From Candidatus Avelusimicrobium pullarium (GTDB taxonomy: Bacteria; Elusimicrobiota; Elusimicrobia; Elusimicrobiales; Elusimicrobiaceae): 64,000 nucleotides of DNA. Below the pieces are notes generated by a model. That model saw only the letters and a list, made by a program, of their open reading frames with translations, did not search any database and was not told the DNA's origin. The stretch lies in assembly GCA_944323745.1 (NCBI GenBank), contig CALUTQ010000001.1, forward strand, positions 610,863 to 674,862. Direction: 5' to 3'. Position numbers and translations under genes: made by a program. This document shows, piece by piece, positions 50,897 to 59,671 of this stretch. Position 1 is the first letter of the stretch. Every line of letters starts with the position of its first letter.

Positions 50897-51421
50897 ATGG
50901 CTATACGAAAAATTGTAAAATACGGCGACCCTATCTTGCGCCAAAAACTCAAACATACCGATTATGAAGCCCTGCGCGAAGAATTGCCGCAGCTGATAAA
51001 AGATATGGAAGAAACCTGTCTTTCCGTACACGGGGTGGGCTTGGCGGCCAATCAAATAGGGCTGGACTATCGCCTGGCAGTCATTTTGATTCCGGAGTCG
51101 GACAAAAAAAATGCCCCGCTGAAACGTATTGTCATCATTAACCCCGAATTTGAAGATAAAAGAGGCGAGCTGGTGGAAGAAGAAGGCTGCCTTTCCCTGC
51201 CCGGCCTGTGGGTGGAAATACCCCGCGCCACGGATGTAACCGTGCGCTTTGTAGACGAACACGGCCAGCCCCGGCGTGTGCGGGCCCGCGGCCTGTTGGC
51301 CAAGGCGTTCCAGCACGAAATAGACCATTTGGACGGCAAACTTTTTATAGACTATGCCGACCCCGTTTTAAAAACGGCCATCAAAAAAGAAATCAAAAAA
51401 CTGCGCCCCACGTGGAACTGA
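50897..51421 (+). CDS. def: Peptide deformylase
   Basis: 174 residues. All three metal motifs: GVGLAANQIG, EEGCLSLPGLWVEI, and FQHEIDHLDGKLFIDY. Removes the formyl group from nascent proteins. No SD: the TATAAT lies six bases before the ATG, so the message is predicted leaderless. Confidence 0.97.
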   Translation: MAIRKIVKYGDPILRQKLKHTDYEALREELPQLIKDMEETCLSVHGVGLAANQIGLDYRLAVILIPESDKKNAPLKRIVIINPEFEDKRGELVEEEGCLSLPGLWVEIPRATDVTVRFVDEHGQPRRVRARGLLAKAFQHEIDHLDGKLFIDYADPVLKTAIKKEIKKLRPTWN

Positions 51422-51437
51422 GTTTGCAAGTATCAAT

Positions 51438-51466
51438 AAAAAACCCGCCTTATCGGCGGGTTTTTT
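51438..51466. terminator. Bidirectional terminator between def and gpmA
   Basis: AAAAAACCCGCC-ttatc-GGCGGGTTTTTT. Confidence 0.88.
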
Positions 51467-51479
51467 GCGTTTGGAAAGA

Positions 51480-52229
51480 TTATTTCTTTTTGCCTTGTGC
51501 GGCTACGGCGGCCATTCGTTTTTGTATTTCGGCCGGGTCGCCCAAAAAATAGTCTTTAACCAAGTTAAGCCGGTCGTCAAACTCAAACACGTACGGCGCG
51601 CCCGTGGGCAGGTTGAGCTTGCTTATTTGCTCATCTGGAATGTTTTTAAGATATTTGATAATGCCGCGCAGGCTGTTGCCGTGTGCGACCACCAGCAAAT
51701 TATCCTCTTTTTCCAGCCGCGGAAAAATTTCTTCTTTCCAATACGGCAAAATACGTTCAATGGTGTCTTTGAGCGACTCGGTCAGCGGCAGGTATTGCGG
51801 CGGCACCAGGCGGTAGCGGATATCTGCCGACGGGCAGCGCGGGTCCTGCGCGGTTAAGGCCGGTGCCGGCACGTCATAGGCGCGGCGCCACTGCTGCACC
51901 TGTTCTTCGCCGTATTTGGCGGCCGTTTCACTTTTGTTTAAACCTTGCAGGGCGCCGTAATGTTTTTCGTTTAAACGCCACGTTTTTTCTACGGGTATCC
52001 ATTCCTGGTTTAGCACTTCCAGCACGATATTAAGCGTTTTGACCGCGCGGCGCAGATAAGACGTAAACGCGCGGGAAAACACCAGCCCCTGTTGTTTAAT
52101 CAGCCCGCCGGCTTGGCGGGCTTCCTGCTCGCCTTGCGGGGTAAGCGGTACGTCGGTCCAGCCGGTAAAGCGGTTTTCCAAATTCCACGTGCTTTGGCCG
52201 TGGCGCAGCAAAATAATTTTTTTCGTCAT
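51480..52229 (-). CDS. gpmA: 2,3-bisphosphoglycerate-dependent phosphoglycerate mutase
   Basis: 249 residues. Catalytic histidine in [29 protein letters not shown], then [21 protein letters not shown] and the second His in [17 protein letters not shown]. Glycolysis/gluconeogenesis. ATG 52229 follows GAGGAGTG. Confidence 0.96.
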   Translation of the reverse strand: MTKKIILLRHGQSTWNLENRFTGWTDVPLTPQGEQEARQAGGLIKQQGLVFSRAFTSYLRRAVKTLNIVLEVLNQEWIPVEKTWRLNEKHYGALQGLNKSETAAKYGEEQVQQWRRAYDVPAPALTAQDPRCPSADIRYRLVPPQYLPLTESLKDTIERILPYWKEEIFPRLEKEDNLLVVAHGNSLRGIIKYLKNIPDEQISKLNLPTGAPYVFEFDDRLNLVKDYFLGDPAEIQKRMAAVAAQGKKK

Positions 52230-52275
52230 AATCACTCCTCTTTAAGCAGTATAGCAAAAGGAAATAAGAAAATAC

Positions 52276-52305
52276 TTGCGTGTAAAAATAATTTTTTATT
52301 ATACT
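52276..52305 (+). promoter_or_regulatory. Promoter of the lysine leader / lysA-lysC
   Basis: TTGCGT (52276-52281), 18-base spacer, TATACT (52300-52305). The leader-peptide ATG (52312) is at +7, so translation would start at the 5' end of the RNA. Confidence 0.55.
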
Positions 52306-52311
52306 GAGCCT

Positions 52312-52407
52312 ATGGCAAATACGTTTTTCGTTAAAAAGGCAAGCAAACAGAACAAGAGCAAAAAATGCCCTTGTGCTTTTGCTTGCAATTTGGCGGAAAC
52401 GGATTAG
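52312..52407 (+). CDS. Lysine-rich leader peptide (candidate attenuator ORF)
   Basis: 31 codons, ATG to TAG. Residues 8-18 read KKASKQNKSKK, six lysines in eleven, followed by CPCAFAC and a short acidic end. Too short for normal gene finding. It sits directly downstream of a TATACT promoter and upstream of a terminator and lysA, which is the architecture of ribosome-mediated attenuators. The three cysteines are unexplained; a small cysteine-binding peptide is the alternative. Confidence 0.6.
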   Translation: MANTFFVKKASKQNKSKKCPCAFACNLAETD

Positions 52408-52465
52408 TCCTATTTTAATAACAGACCGATTTTAAACCCCCGCTTATTGCAAGCGGGGGTTTTTT
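52339..52465 (+). promoter_or_regulatory. Candidate lysine attenuator (alternative RNA pairings)
   Basis: Segment 1 GCAAGCAAA (52339-52347, within the Lys codons) can pair with segment 2 TTTGCTTGC (52378-52386). Segment 2 region GCTTGCAA (52381-52388) can instead pair with TTGCAAGC (52447-52454), which is the loop and descending arm of the terminator. The terminator stem AAACCCCCGCTT (52434-52445) / AAGCGGGGGTTT (52451-52462), loop ATTGC, T6. A ribosome stalled at codons 15-18 would cover segment 1 and free segment 2, disrupting the terminator. lysA SD and ATG (52482) follow. Confidence 0.6.
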
Positions 52466-52481
52466 ATTGGCAGGAGAAATT

Positions 52482-53738
52482 ATGTGCTTTCGGTATGAAA
52501 ACGGAGAAATGTATGCGGAAGGTGTTTCGCTTGAAAAGCTGGCACGGGAGGTGGGCACGCCTTTTTATTGTTATTCTTACGGCAAACTGGCCGCCAATAT
52601 AGAAGCTTACCGCCGCGCGTTGGCGCCTTTTCACAGCGAGGTGTGCTATTCGGTCAAAGCCAATGCCAACTTGGCGGTGGTGTCTGCCGTGGCGGCTTTG
52701 GGCGGAGGGGCGGATGTGGTGTCGGGCGGGGAGTTGTTTTTGGCACTTAAAGCAGGCATTACGCCCGATAAAATTGTTTTTTCCGGCGTGGGCAAAACGG
52801 CCGAAGAACTGGAACAGGCCCTGCGTCATAATATACGGCAAATTAATGTAGAGTCGGCCGAAGAATTGCAGCTGCTGGCCCGGGTAGCCCAGCGCACGGG
52901 CCTGCGCGCCAATGTGGCCCTGCGCGTTAACCCGGACGTGGACGCGCTGACACACGTCAAAATTACCACCGGCAAAAAAGAAAATAAATTCGGCGTTCCC
53001 TGGCCGGAAGCGCACGAGCTCTATCACGCGGCGGCGCAAATGCCTTGTTTGCGCGTGTGCGGCATTGCGGTGCACATCGGCTCGCAGTTATTAGATTTGG
53101 AGCCTTTCCGTTTGGCCTTTACGCGCATTGCCGCTATGGTGCGCGCGCTGGAAGCAGACGGCATTCCCATAGAAAATATAGACTTGGGCGGCGGTTTGGG
53201 CATTAATTACAATGTGGAACTGCCCCCTACCTGTGAAGCTTATGCCCAGGTAGTGCAGGAAACGTTGGCCGAGCTGGATAAACATATTATTGTGGAACCG
53301 GGCCGCTCCGTGGTGGGCAATGCCGGCATTTTGGTCACGCGGGTGCTTTATACCAAACAGACGGAAGCCAAACGGTTTATTATCGTAGATGCCGGTATGA
53401 ACGATTTGATTCGGCCGGCGATGTATGATGCCTGGCACAGCATTTTGCCCGTGCAGCGCCAAGGCACCGCGCCGGTGGTGGCCGACATTGTGGGGCCCAT
53501 TTGCGAATCGGGCGATGTGTTTGCCAAAGAGCGCATTATTGAACCTGTGCAAGGGGGGCGTCTATTAGCTATAATGTGTGCTGGAGCCTATGGCGCGTCT
53601 ATGGCGTCGCAATACAATTTCCGGCCGCTTCCGGCCGAAGTAATGGTGCGCGGCAATCAGTACGCCGTGGTGCGCAAACGGCAAAGTTATCAGGAAATGT
53701 TGGAAGGACAGAGCGTGCCTTCCTGGTTAGGGGAATAA
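52482..53738 (+). CDS. lysA: Diaminopimelate decarboxylase
   Basis: Last step of lysine synthesis, PLP-dependent. 418 residues. PLP lysine in VCYSVKANANLAVV, VSGGELFLALKAG, HIGSQLLD, DLGGGLGINY, VEPGRSVVGNAG, GPICESGDVFA and CAGAYGASMASQYN. ATG 52482 preceded by AGGAGAA; an in-frame TTG at 52467 lies inside the terminator tail and is rejected. Two bases upstream of lysC. Confidence 0.96.
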   Translation: MCFRYENGEMYAEGVSLEKLAREVGTPFYCYSYGKLAANIEAYRRALAPFHSEVCYSVKANANLAVVSAVAALGGGADVVSGGELFLALKAGITPDKIVFSGVGKTAEELEQALRHNIRQINVESAEELQLLARVAQRTGLRANVALRVNPDVDALTHVKITTGKKENKFGVPWPEAHELYHAAAQMPCLRVCGIAVHIGSQLLDLEPFRLAFTRIAAMVRALEADGIPIENIDLGGGLGINYNVELPPTCEAYAQVVQETLAELDKHIIVEPGRSVVGNAGILVTRVLYTKQTEAKRFIIVDAGMNDLIRPAMYDAWHSILPVQRQGTAPVVADIVGPICESGDVFAKERIIEPVQGGRLLAIMCAGAYGASMASQYNFRPLPAEVMVRGNQYAVVRKRQSYQEMLEGQSVPSWLGE

Positions 53739-53739
53739 T

Positions 53740-54471
53740 ATGACAGCACAGATTTGTATTATGAAATTCGGCGGCAATACATTGGCCAATAAACCCAAAC
53801 TTTTAATGGCGGCCCAGTTGATTAAATCGCGCTATGATAAAGGCTTTTTGCCGGTGATTGTGGCTTCCGCCAACGGCAATTTGACGGACGTGCTTTTGGA
53901 CCACGCCTACAGCATCAGCCGCAACCCCGACAAACGCGAACTGGATATGCTTATTACCACCGGCGAACGTGTGAGCGTGGCGCTTTTGTCTATAGCGCTG
54001 CGCGATATCGGCGTGCCGTCTGTTTCCCTAACGGGCAGCCAAATCGGGCTGATTACCACGTGTGCACATACGGGGGCGGACATTCTGACGCTCAAAGGCG
54101 ACCGTCTGGTCAAAGAGCTGGAAGCAGGCCACGTGCCCGTGGTGGCGGGCTTTCAGGGAATTGGGGTAAATAAAGAAATTACCACCCTTAAACGCGGCGG
54201 GTCGGACGTGTCTGCCGTGTTTTTGGCCAGCCAGCTGGGGGCCACCCACGTGGAAATGATTAAAGACGTAGACGGCGTATACAGCGCCGACCCCAACAAA
54301 GACGTTAAAGCCCAAAAATACGAAGTGCTTGATTTTGACGAAATGTACAAACTGGCTTTAAACGGCGCCAGTGTGCTGCATCCCGATGCGGTGCGTCTGG
54401 CCAAAGAAAAGGGCATAGAAATACGCATTGTCCATTATCAAACCGGTCAGACCGGAACGGTAATTAAATAA
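53740..54471 (+). CDS. lysC: Aspartate kinase, catalytic domain only (no ACT domains)
   Basis: 243 residues, against ~400-450 for normal aspartokinases. KFGGNTLA (KFGGT-type), TTGERVSVALLSIAL, GSQIGLITT, FQGIGVNKEITTLKRGGSDVSAVFLA and KDVDGVYSADP cover the amino-acid-kinase fold; it ends at IRIVHYQTGQTGTVIK with a terminator shortly after, so the regulatory ACT pair is truly absent rather than frameshifted. Lysine feedback would then have to come from expression, matching the attenuator upstream of lysA. Confidence 0.9.
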   Translation: MTAQICIMKFGGNTLANKPKLLMAAQLIKSRYDKGFLPVIVASANGNLTDVLLDHAYSISRNPDKRELDMLITTGERVSVALLSIALRDIGVPSVSLTGSQIGLITTCAHTGADILTLKGDRLVKELEAGHVPVVAGFQGIGVNKEITTLKRGGSDVSAVFLASQLGATHVEMIKDVDGVYSADPNKDVKAQKYEVLDFDEMYKLALNGASVLHPDAVRLAKEKGIEIRIVHYQTGQTGTVIK

Positions 54472-54477
54472 TATTTC

Positions 54478-54508
54478 AATGTCCGCCAAACAAGGCGGAC
54501 ATTTTTTT
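54478..54508 (+). terminator. Terminator after lysC
   Basis: AATGTCCGCC-aaacaa-GGCGGACATTTTTTT. Confidence 0.9.
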
Positions 54509-54541
54509 AGGAACATCGGGGGGAAATAAAAAGGGTAAAAT

Positions 54542-54574
54542 AAAACCCGCGCACCGTAAAATGCGCGGGTTTTT
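54542..54574 (-). terminator. Terminator after fba
   Basis: AAAACCCGCGCA / TGCGCGGGTTTTT hairpin, symmetrical, convergent with lysC. Confidence 0.85.
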
Positions 54575-54587
54575 GTTTGGCGTAAAA

Positions 54588-55565
54588 TTATTTCACGCGG
54601 CCGGCGGAACCGAATACGTTTTGGTTCTTTTCGGCATACATTTTAATCAGTTCTTCGCGGGCCGGGCCCAGGTATTTGCGCGGGTCAAATTCGCTGGGTT
54701 TGGTGGCGAAAATTTTGCGGATGGTGGCGGTCATTACCAAGCGGCCGTCGGAGTCCACGTTAATTTTGCACACGGCCATTTTGGCGGCTTTGCGCAGTTG
54801 TTCTTCCGGCACGCCGGCGGCGTCTTCAATTTTGCCGCCGTATTCATTGATTTGTTTAACAGCCCACTGCGGCACGCTGGAGGAACCGTGCAGCACAATG
54901 GGGAAACCGGGCAAGCGTTTGGAAACTTCTTCCAAAATATCAAAGCGCAGTTCGGGCAGTTTTTCGCCGGGTTTCACTTTAAATTTATAAGCGCCGTGGC
55001 TGGTGCCGATGGAAATGGCCAAAGAGTCCACGCCGGTGCGTTTTACAAAGTCTTCCACTTGGGCGGGGTCGGTGTAGGTGTGATGCTGGGCAGACACTTC
55101 GTCTTCAATACCGGCCAAAACGCCCAGTTCGCCTTCCACCGTCACATCGTGCTGGTGGGCATAGTCTACCACTTTTTTGGTCAGCGCGACGTTTTCTTCA
55201 TACGGCAAGTGAGAGCCGTCAATCATCACGGAAGAAAAACCGTTGTCAATGCAGTCTTTGCACAGTTCAAAGCTGTCGCCGTGGTCCAAGTGCAGGCAGA
55301 GCGGAACGGGTTTGCCGATTTCTTTCATCATTTCCACCGCGCCGCGGGCCATCCAGCGCAAAAGCGTGGAATTGGCATATTGGCGGGCACCTTTGGAAAC
55401 CTGCAAAATTACCGGCGAGCCGGTTTGCACGCAGGCGGTAACGATAGCCTGCAACTGTTCCATATTGTTAAAGTTATAGGCAGGAACGGCATATCCGCCG
55501 GCCATAGCGTCTTTGAACATCTGTCTGGTATTTACCAGACCCAACTCTTTGTAAGACACGGTCAT
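54588..55565 (-). CDS. fba: Class II fructose-1,6-bisphosphate aldolase
   Basis: 325 residues. Zinc-type aldolase motifs: YAVPAYNFNNMEQLQAIV, LHLDHGDSFELCKDCIDNGFSSVMIDGSHL, VEGELGVLAG, HHTYTDP, SIGTSHGAYK and VLHGSSSVP. Central glycolysis; gpmA is 2.4 kb away but separately transcribed. SD AGGAGG. Confidence 0.96.
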   Translation of the reverse strand: MTVSYKELGLVNTRQMFKDAMAGGYAVPAYNFNNMEQLQAIVTACVQTGSPVILQVSKGARQYANSTLLRWMARGAVEMMKEIGKPVPLCLHLDHGDSFELCKDCIDNGFSSVMIDGSHLPYEENVALTKKVVDYAHQHDVTVEGELGVLAGIEDEVSAQHHTYTDPAQVEDFVKRTGVDSLAISIGTSHGAYKFKVKPGEKLPELRFDILEEVSKRLPGFPIVLHGSSSVPQWAVKQINEYGGKIEDAAGVPEEQLRKAAKMAVCKINVDSDGRLVMTATIRKIFATKPSEFDPRKYLGPAREELIKMYAEKNQNVFGSAGRVK

Positions 55566-55684
55566 AAAACGTCCTCCTGAAAAAATATACTTATCACAAG
55601 TATTTTACAATTTTTGCGCCGCTTTGGAATAGATAAAGCAGGAAAAAAACATCGGCATCTAACCCCAAAAAAACGGGTTTTTGC

Positions 55685-55726
55685 TTGCCAAAAAACGGCT
55701 TTGTGAGTATAATGTAATATACATTA
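55685..55726 (+). promoter_or_regulatory. Promoter with overlapping dyad upstream of the M42 peptidase gene
   Basis: TTGCCA (55685-55690), 17-base spacer, TATAAT (55708-55713). The dyad TAATGTA-ATA-TACATTA (55710-55726) overlaps the -10 and the expected start site, a plausible repressor operator. Confidence 0.6.
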
Positions 55727-55746
55727 CGCGCGTGTACGGGAGTAAA

Positions 55747-56781
55747 ATGGACTTTTCCAACCTACAAAAACTGACGCAACTGGACGGTGTCTCCGGCAGG
55801 GAAGACGCCGTACGCACCGAAATAAACCGCCAACTGCAAGAAATGGGCATCACCGCCCATAGCGATGCGCTAGGCAACCTGATTGCCTACGTGCCCGGTA
55901 CCGGTGCGCACAAAGTAATTTTATGTGCCCATATGGACGAAGTGGGCCTGATGGTAAAATACATTTCGCCGGACGGTTTTTTATCTTTTATTACCGTAGG
56001 CGGCATAGACCCGCGCACGCTGCTTGCCCAGCGCGTTAAAGTGCATACGGCGGCAGGGCCGCTGACGGGGGTTATCGGCACCAAGCCGGCCCATATTACC
56101 CAAGAGGCCGAACGCGGCAAAGCCGTGCCGTTGGGCGATTTGTTTATTGACCTTGGTTTAAGCGGGGCCGAAGCGGCCCGCCGCGTAAATATAGGCGATT
56201 TCGTAACGCTGGAACGCCCCTGGACGGTGTTGGGGGACGGACGCTTTTGCGCCAAAGCGTTTGACGACCGCGTAGGTTGTTTTTGTGTATTGGAAGCGTT
56301 AAAACGCGTTAAAACCCCGCGGCTTGGGGTGCATATCGTTTTTTCTTCGCAGGAAGAAGTGGGCCTGCGCGGGGCCGGCACGGCCGCTTTTGGTTTGGAG
56401 GCCGATTTTGCGCTGGCGGTGGACGCCACCGGCGCGGCCGACATTCCGCTTTGCCGCCCGCAGGACTATTTGGTGCGTTTGGGCGGCGGCGTAGCCGTCA
56501 GCGCCATTGACGCGATGACCATTACCCCGCAGTGGCTGCTGCAGGGCTTGCTTGATTTGTGCCGGCAGGAAAACATCCGCCATCAGGTGCGTATCGCTCC
56601 CCGCGGCGGAAACGATGCCGGCGCCATTCACCGTTCCCGCACGGGGATAGCGTCTTGTGCCGTTTCCATTCCCACGCGCAATATCCATTCCAACGTGGAA
56701 ATAACGGATCAAAAAGACATAGAAGCCACGGTGGCATTGCTTTGCGCCGTGCTTGAAAAAGGCTTAAACGGCCTGCAATAG
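55747..56781 (+). CDS. M42 family metallopeptidase (glutamyl aminopeptidase/endoglucanase-type)
   Basis: 344 residues. Co-catalytic metal ligands: His62/Asp64 region in LCAHMDEVG, Asp in AKAFDDRVG, SSQEEVGLRGA (Glu-Glu), AVDATGA and His in IPTRNIHSNVE. Cytosolic dodecameric aminopeptidases in characterised members. ATG 55747 with GGGAG; the frame extends upstream through the promoter. Confidence 0.92.
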   Translation: MDFSNLQKLTQLDGVSGREDAVRTEINRQLQEMGITAHSDALGNLIAYVPGTGAHKVILCAHMDEVGLMVKYISPDGFLSFITVGGIDPRTLLAQRVKVHTAAGPLTGVIGTKPAHITQEAERGKAVPLGDLFIDLGLSGAEAARRVNIGDFVTLERPWTVLGDGRFCAKAFDDRVGCFCVLEALKRVKTPRLGVHIVFSSQEEVGLRGAGTAAFGLEADFALAVDATGAADIPLCRPQDYLVRLGGGVAVSAIDAMTITPQWLLQGLLDLCRQENIRHQVRIAPRGGNDAGAIHRSRTGIASCAVSIPTRNIHSNVEITDQKDIEATVALLCAVLEKGLNGLQ

Positions 56782-56788
56782 AGGACTT

Positions 56789-59134
56789 ATGAAACCGTTT
56801 GAATTGTCAGCTAAACGCGCTGTGTATATTGACGTTACAGATTATCTGCAGCAGGAAAACTATCTGTTGGCTCCGGCCGAAAAAGACTATCTGGAAAAGT
56901 TGGACGTAGCCTATCGGGCCTTGGTCGCCATTCTGTATAACTTTGTGCCCACCTCGGGCCACCCGGGGGGCAGTATTTCTTCGGGGCGCATTGTCAGTAC
57001 ACTTTTGTATAAATTTATGGCCTATGAACTGGCCGCCCCCAAAAGAGAAGATGCCGATATTCTTTCTTACGCCGCCGGACATAAAGCCCTGGGCCTTTAT
57101 GCTATGTGGGCGTTGCGCAACGAATGCGTGCGTATTGCCCAGCCTTCGCTGCTGGCTAAAGAAGAAAAAGACCAACTGCGTTTGGAAGATTTGCTGGGCT
57201 TTCGCCATAACCGCGTGCAAAACACGCCTTTGTTTAAACAATTTCACAGCAAAGCGCTCGGCGGTCATCCCGAACCGATTGTGCCTTTTGTGCGCACGTC
57301 CACCGGCGCCAGCGGCGTAGGGGATGCCTCGGCCGTGGGGCTTGCCTTGGCGGCGGCGGATGCCTATGGCAGAAATTGCCCTGTCGTAAACATTTTGGAA
57401 GGGGAAGGCGGTCTGACGGCCGGACGTGTGAGCGAGGCATTGGGCGTGGCCGCCACGGCCCAGCTGAAAAATGCTATCTTTCACGTGGACTGGAACGAAG
57501 CTTCTATTGAAAGCAACCGCGTTACCAATGACGGCAAGAACCCCGGCGATTATGTACAGTGGACGCCGGCGGAGCTTTTCCGTATTCACGATTTTAATGT
57601 TATTGTCGTGCCGGAAGGCCACAATTTTGCGCAAATTTATGCCGCCCAAAAACTGGCGCTGGCCGTGCCTAATCAACAGCCTACGGCCATCATTTACCGC
57701 ACGGTGAAAGGGTGGCATTACGGGCTGGAAGGCAAAGCTTCGCACGGTTCGGGGCATAAATTTTGCTCGGCGGAGTTTTACGGCGCTTTGGCCGAGTTTG
57801 AAAAAACCTTCGGCGTGTGCTTCCCGCGTTTTGAAGGGGAAAAAACGCCCGAAAATATTGAAAAAAATTACTGGCAAACCTTGCTGACGGTGCGTGAAGC
57901 TCTGGAAAAAGAATCTAAAACGGCCGCTTTTGCCGCCCAGCAGGTGCGCTACCGCGCGGCCGATTTGCGCTCTTTGGGGCGCGAGGTACGCGCCGATTTG
58001 GGCGACGTGCAAAAAATTTATACCGGTTTTTCTCCCGCCCAAGTACCCGAAGAATTTGTGTTTGCGCCCGGCGAAAGCTACACCACCCGCGGCGTATTGG
58101 GCAATGTACTGGCGTATTTAAACAAACATACGGGCGGCACGCTGTTTGCCGGCTCGGCGGACTTGTACGGCTCTACCAATGCGGGCAATATTGCCAAAGA
58201 TTTCCCGAAAGGTTTTTTTAATACGCAAACCAATGCACTCAGCCGCGAAATTGCCGCCGGCGGCATTTGCGAAGACGCAATGGCGGGCGTGTGCAGCGGT
58301 ATATCTTCTTTCGGCAAGCATATTGGCGTATCGTCTTCTTATGCGGCCTTTTTGGCTTTTGCCCACGTGGCGGCGCGTTTGCACGCTATCGGCTATCAGG
58401 CCGCGCGCGAGTTTGGCCTTACGCCCAATACTTTGGTGCTGTTTAACGGGCACGCGGGCGTCCCCACCGGGGAAGACGGCCCCACCCACGCCGACCCGCA
58501 AGCCCTGCAGCTGGTGCAGGATAACTTCCCTAAAGGTTTAAGCATTACGCTGACCCCGCTGGAAGTGGATGAAATTTGGCCCTTGGTAACCAAAGCTTTT
58601 CAACTGCGGCCTGCCGTGCTCAGCCCGTTTGTGGTGCGCCCGTCTTATAAATATATAGACCGCGCCGCGTTAGGGCTGGACCCAGCCGCCAATGCCGTAA
58701 ACGGTGTGTATTATTTGCATAAACCGGCCGGCGAACCCGACGGCGTTGTTTTTGTGCAAGGCGCCGGCGCGGGGCGTATGTTTGTGGAAGGCGTTTTGCC
58801 CCAAATTAAGGCCGAAAAACTCAATTTAGCCGTAATTTATGTAACAAGCCGTGAATTGTTTGAACTGCTGCCGCAACAGCAACAGGACGAACTGGTGCCG
58901 CCCGCGTGGAAAAGCATAGCAACCGGTATTACCGATTTTACATTGCCCACGCTGGATTGCTGGCTGCACAGCGACGCAGGCCGCGCCTGCGCGCTTTACC
59001 CGCATAAGGGCGGGTTTTATTTAGGCAGTGGGACCGCTTCCAAAGTGTATGAAGAAGCAGGTATGGACGCTGCAGGCCAGCTGCGCGCCGTCAAAGATTA
59101 TTTGGCGCTGCGTAAAAAATCCGATTGGTGCTAA
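56789..59134 (+). CDS. Transketolase-family protein, long and divergent
   Basis: 781 residues, against ~630-670 for ordinary transketolase. N-terminal TPP domain: SGHPGGSISS, AAGHKALGLYAMWALRNE, GDASAVGLALAAA, VVNILEGEGGLTAGRVSEAL (GEG where transketolase has GDG) and FHVDWNEASIESNR. Pyr domain: LSREIAAGGICEDAMAG (activating Glu), FNGHAGVPTGEDGPTHADPQALQLVQ. C-terminal domain present. Probably a transketolase acting on unusual substrates or the main pentose-phosphate enzyme; eight bases after the M42 gene. Confidence 0.85.
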   Translation: MKPFELSAKRAVYIDVTDYLQQENYLLAPAEKDYLEKLDVAYRALVAILYNFVPTSGHPGGSISSGRIVSTLLYKFMAYELAAPKREDADILSYAAGHKALGLYAMWALRNECVRIAQPSLLAKEEKDQLRLEDLLGFRHNRVQNTPLFKQFHSKALGGHPEPIVPFVRTSTGASGVGDASAVGLALAAADAYGRNCPVVNILEGEGGLTAGRVSEALGVAATAQLKNAIFHVDWNEASIESNRVTNDGKNPGDYVQWTPAELFRIHDFNVIVVPEGHNFAQIYAAQKLALAVPNQQPTAIIYRTVKGWHYGLEGKASHGSGHKFCSAEFYGALAEFEKTFGVCFPRFEGEKTPENIEKNYWQTLLTVREALEKESKTAAFAAQQVRYRAADLRSLGREVRADLGDVQKIYTGFSPAQVPEEFVFAPGESYTTRGVLGNVLAYLNKHTGGTLFAGSADLYGSTNAGNIAKDFPKGFFNTQTNALSREIAAGGICEDAMAGVCSGISSFGKHIGVSSSYAAFLAFAHVAARLHAIGYQAAREFGLTPNTLVLFNGHAGVPTGEDGPTHADPQALQLVQDNFPKGLSITLTPLEVDEIWPLVTKAFQLRPAVLSPFVVRPSYKYIDRAALGLDPAANAVNGVYYLHKPAGEPDGVVFVQGAGAGRMFVEGVLPQIKAEKLNLAVIYVTSRELFELLPQQQQDELVPPAWKSIATGITDFTLPTLDCWLHSDAGRACALYPHKGGFYLGSGTASKVYEEAGMDAAGQLRAVKDYLALRKKSDWC

Positions 59135-59152
59135 GATATTAAGGAGAATAAA

Positions 59153-59581
59153 ATGGCAGAAGAAAAACCCTACTTAACCGGAAGAACGTACATTTTCCGT
59201 CTTCCCAAAGGCAAAGATTTGCTGGAATCGCTGGCTGATTTTTGCCACGACAACCAAGTCAAATGCGGTATCGTAAACGTAATCGGCGCGGTGGAAAACG
59301 CCACCATCAGCGTTTATGACCAGGCCAAAAAGAAATACGATAAAAAAGTTATTTCCGAGCCGATGGAACTGATCAGCCTGATGGGCAATATCAGCATTCA
59401 GGATAACCGTCCCTGCGTGCACGCCCACGTGATGTTCTCCGACAAAGAATATAATGTGTTTGGCGGTCATTTGTTGCCGGGCACCAAAATATTCATAGGG
59501 GAAGCTTATATTCAGGAGCTGGTGGGCGAACCCAAAGTGCGCCGTATGGACAAGGTAACCAAAGTGGCCCTTTGGGGATAA
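59153..59581 (+). CDS. PPC/DUF296 domain protein
   Basis: 142 residues. RLPKGKDLLESLADFCHDN, CGIVNVIGAVENATI and HAHVMFSDKEYNVFGGHLLPG (His-x-His and GGH) match the PPC domain, found in AT-hook plant proteins and as free-standing bacterial proteins of unclear, possibly metal-dependent function. SD AAGGAG. Ends in a strong terminator. Confidence 0.88.
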   Translation: MAEEKPYLTGRTYIFRLPKGKDLLESLADFCHDNQVKCGIVNVIGAVENATISVYDQAKKKYDKKVISEPMELISLMGNISIQDNRPCVHAHVMFSDKEYNVFGGHLLPGTKIFIGEAYIQELVGEPKVRRMDKVTKVALWG

Positions 59582-59598
59582 AACCTTTGCCTGCAAAT

Positions 59599-59628
59599 AT
59601 CCCGCGCTTGCCGGCGCGGGATTTTTTT
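59599..59628 (+). terminator. Terminator after the PPC gene
   Basis: ATCCCGCGC-ttgccg-GCGCGGGATTTTTTT. Confidence 0.9.
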
Positions 59629-59671
59629 GCTCATTTTAAAGGGCGGGGCTTTATTGCTAAAATAAAAACAT

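Noticed and set aside
52270-52480. Lysine riboswitch (L-box) upstream of lysA
   Set aside because: The leader is only about 170 bases, and no multi-helix L-box core is apparent; a Lys-rich ORF plus terminator explains it better.
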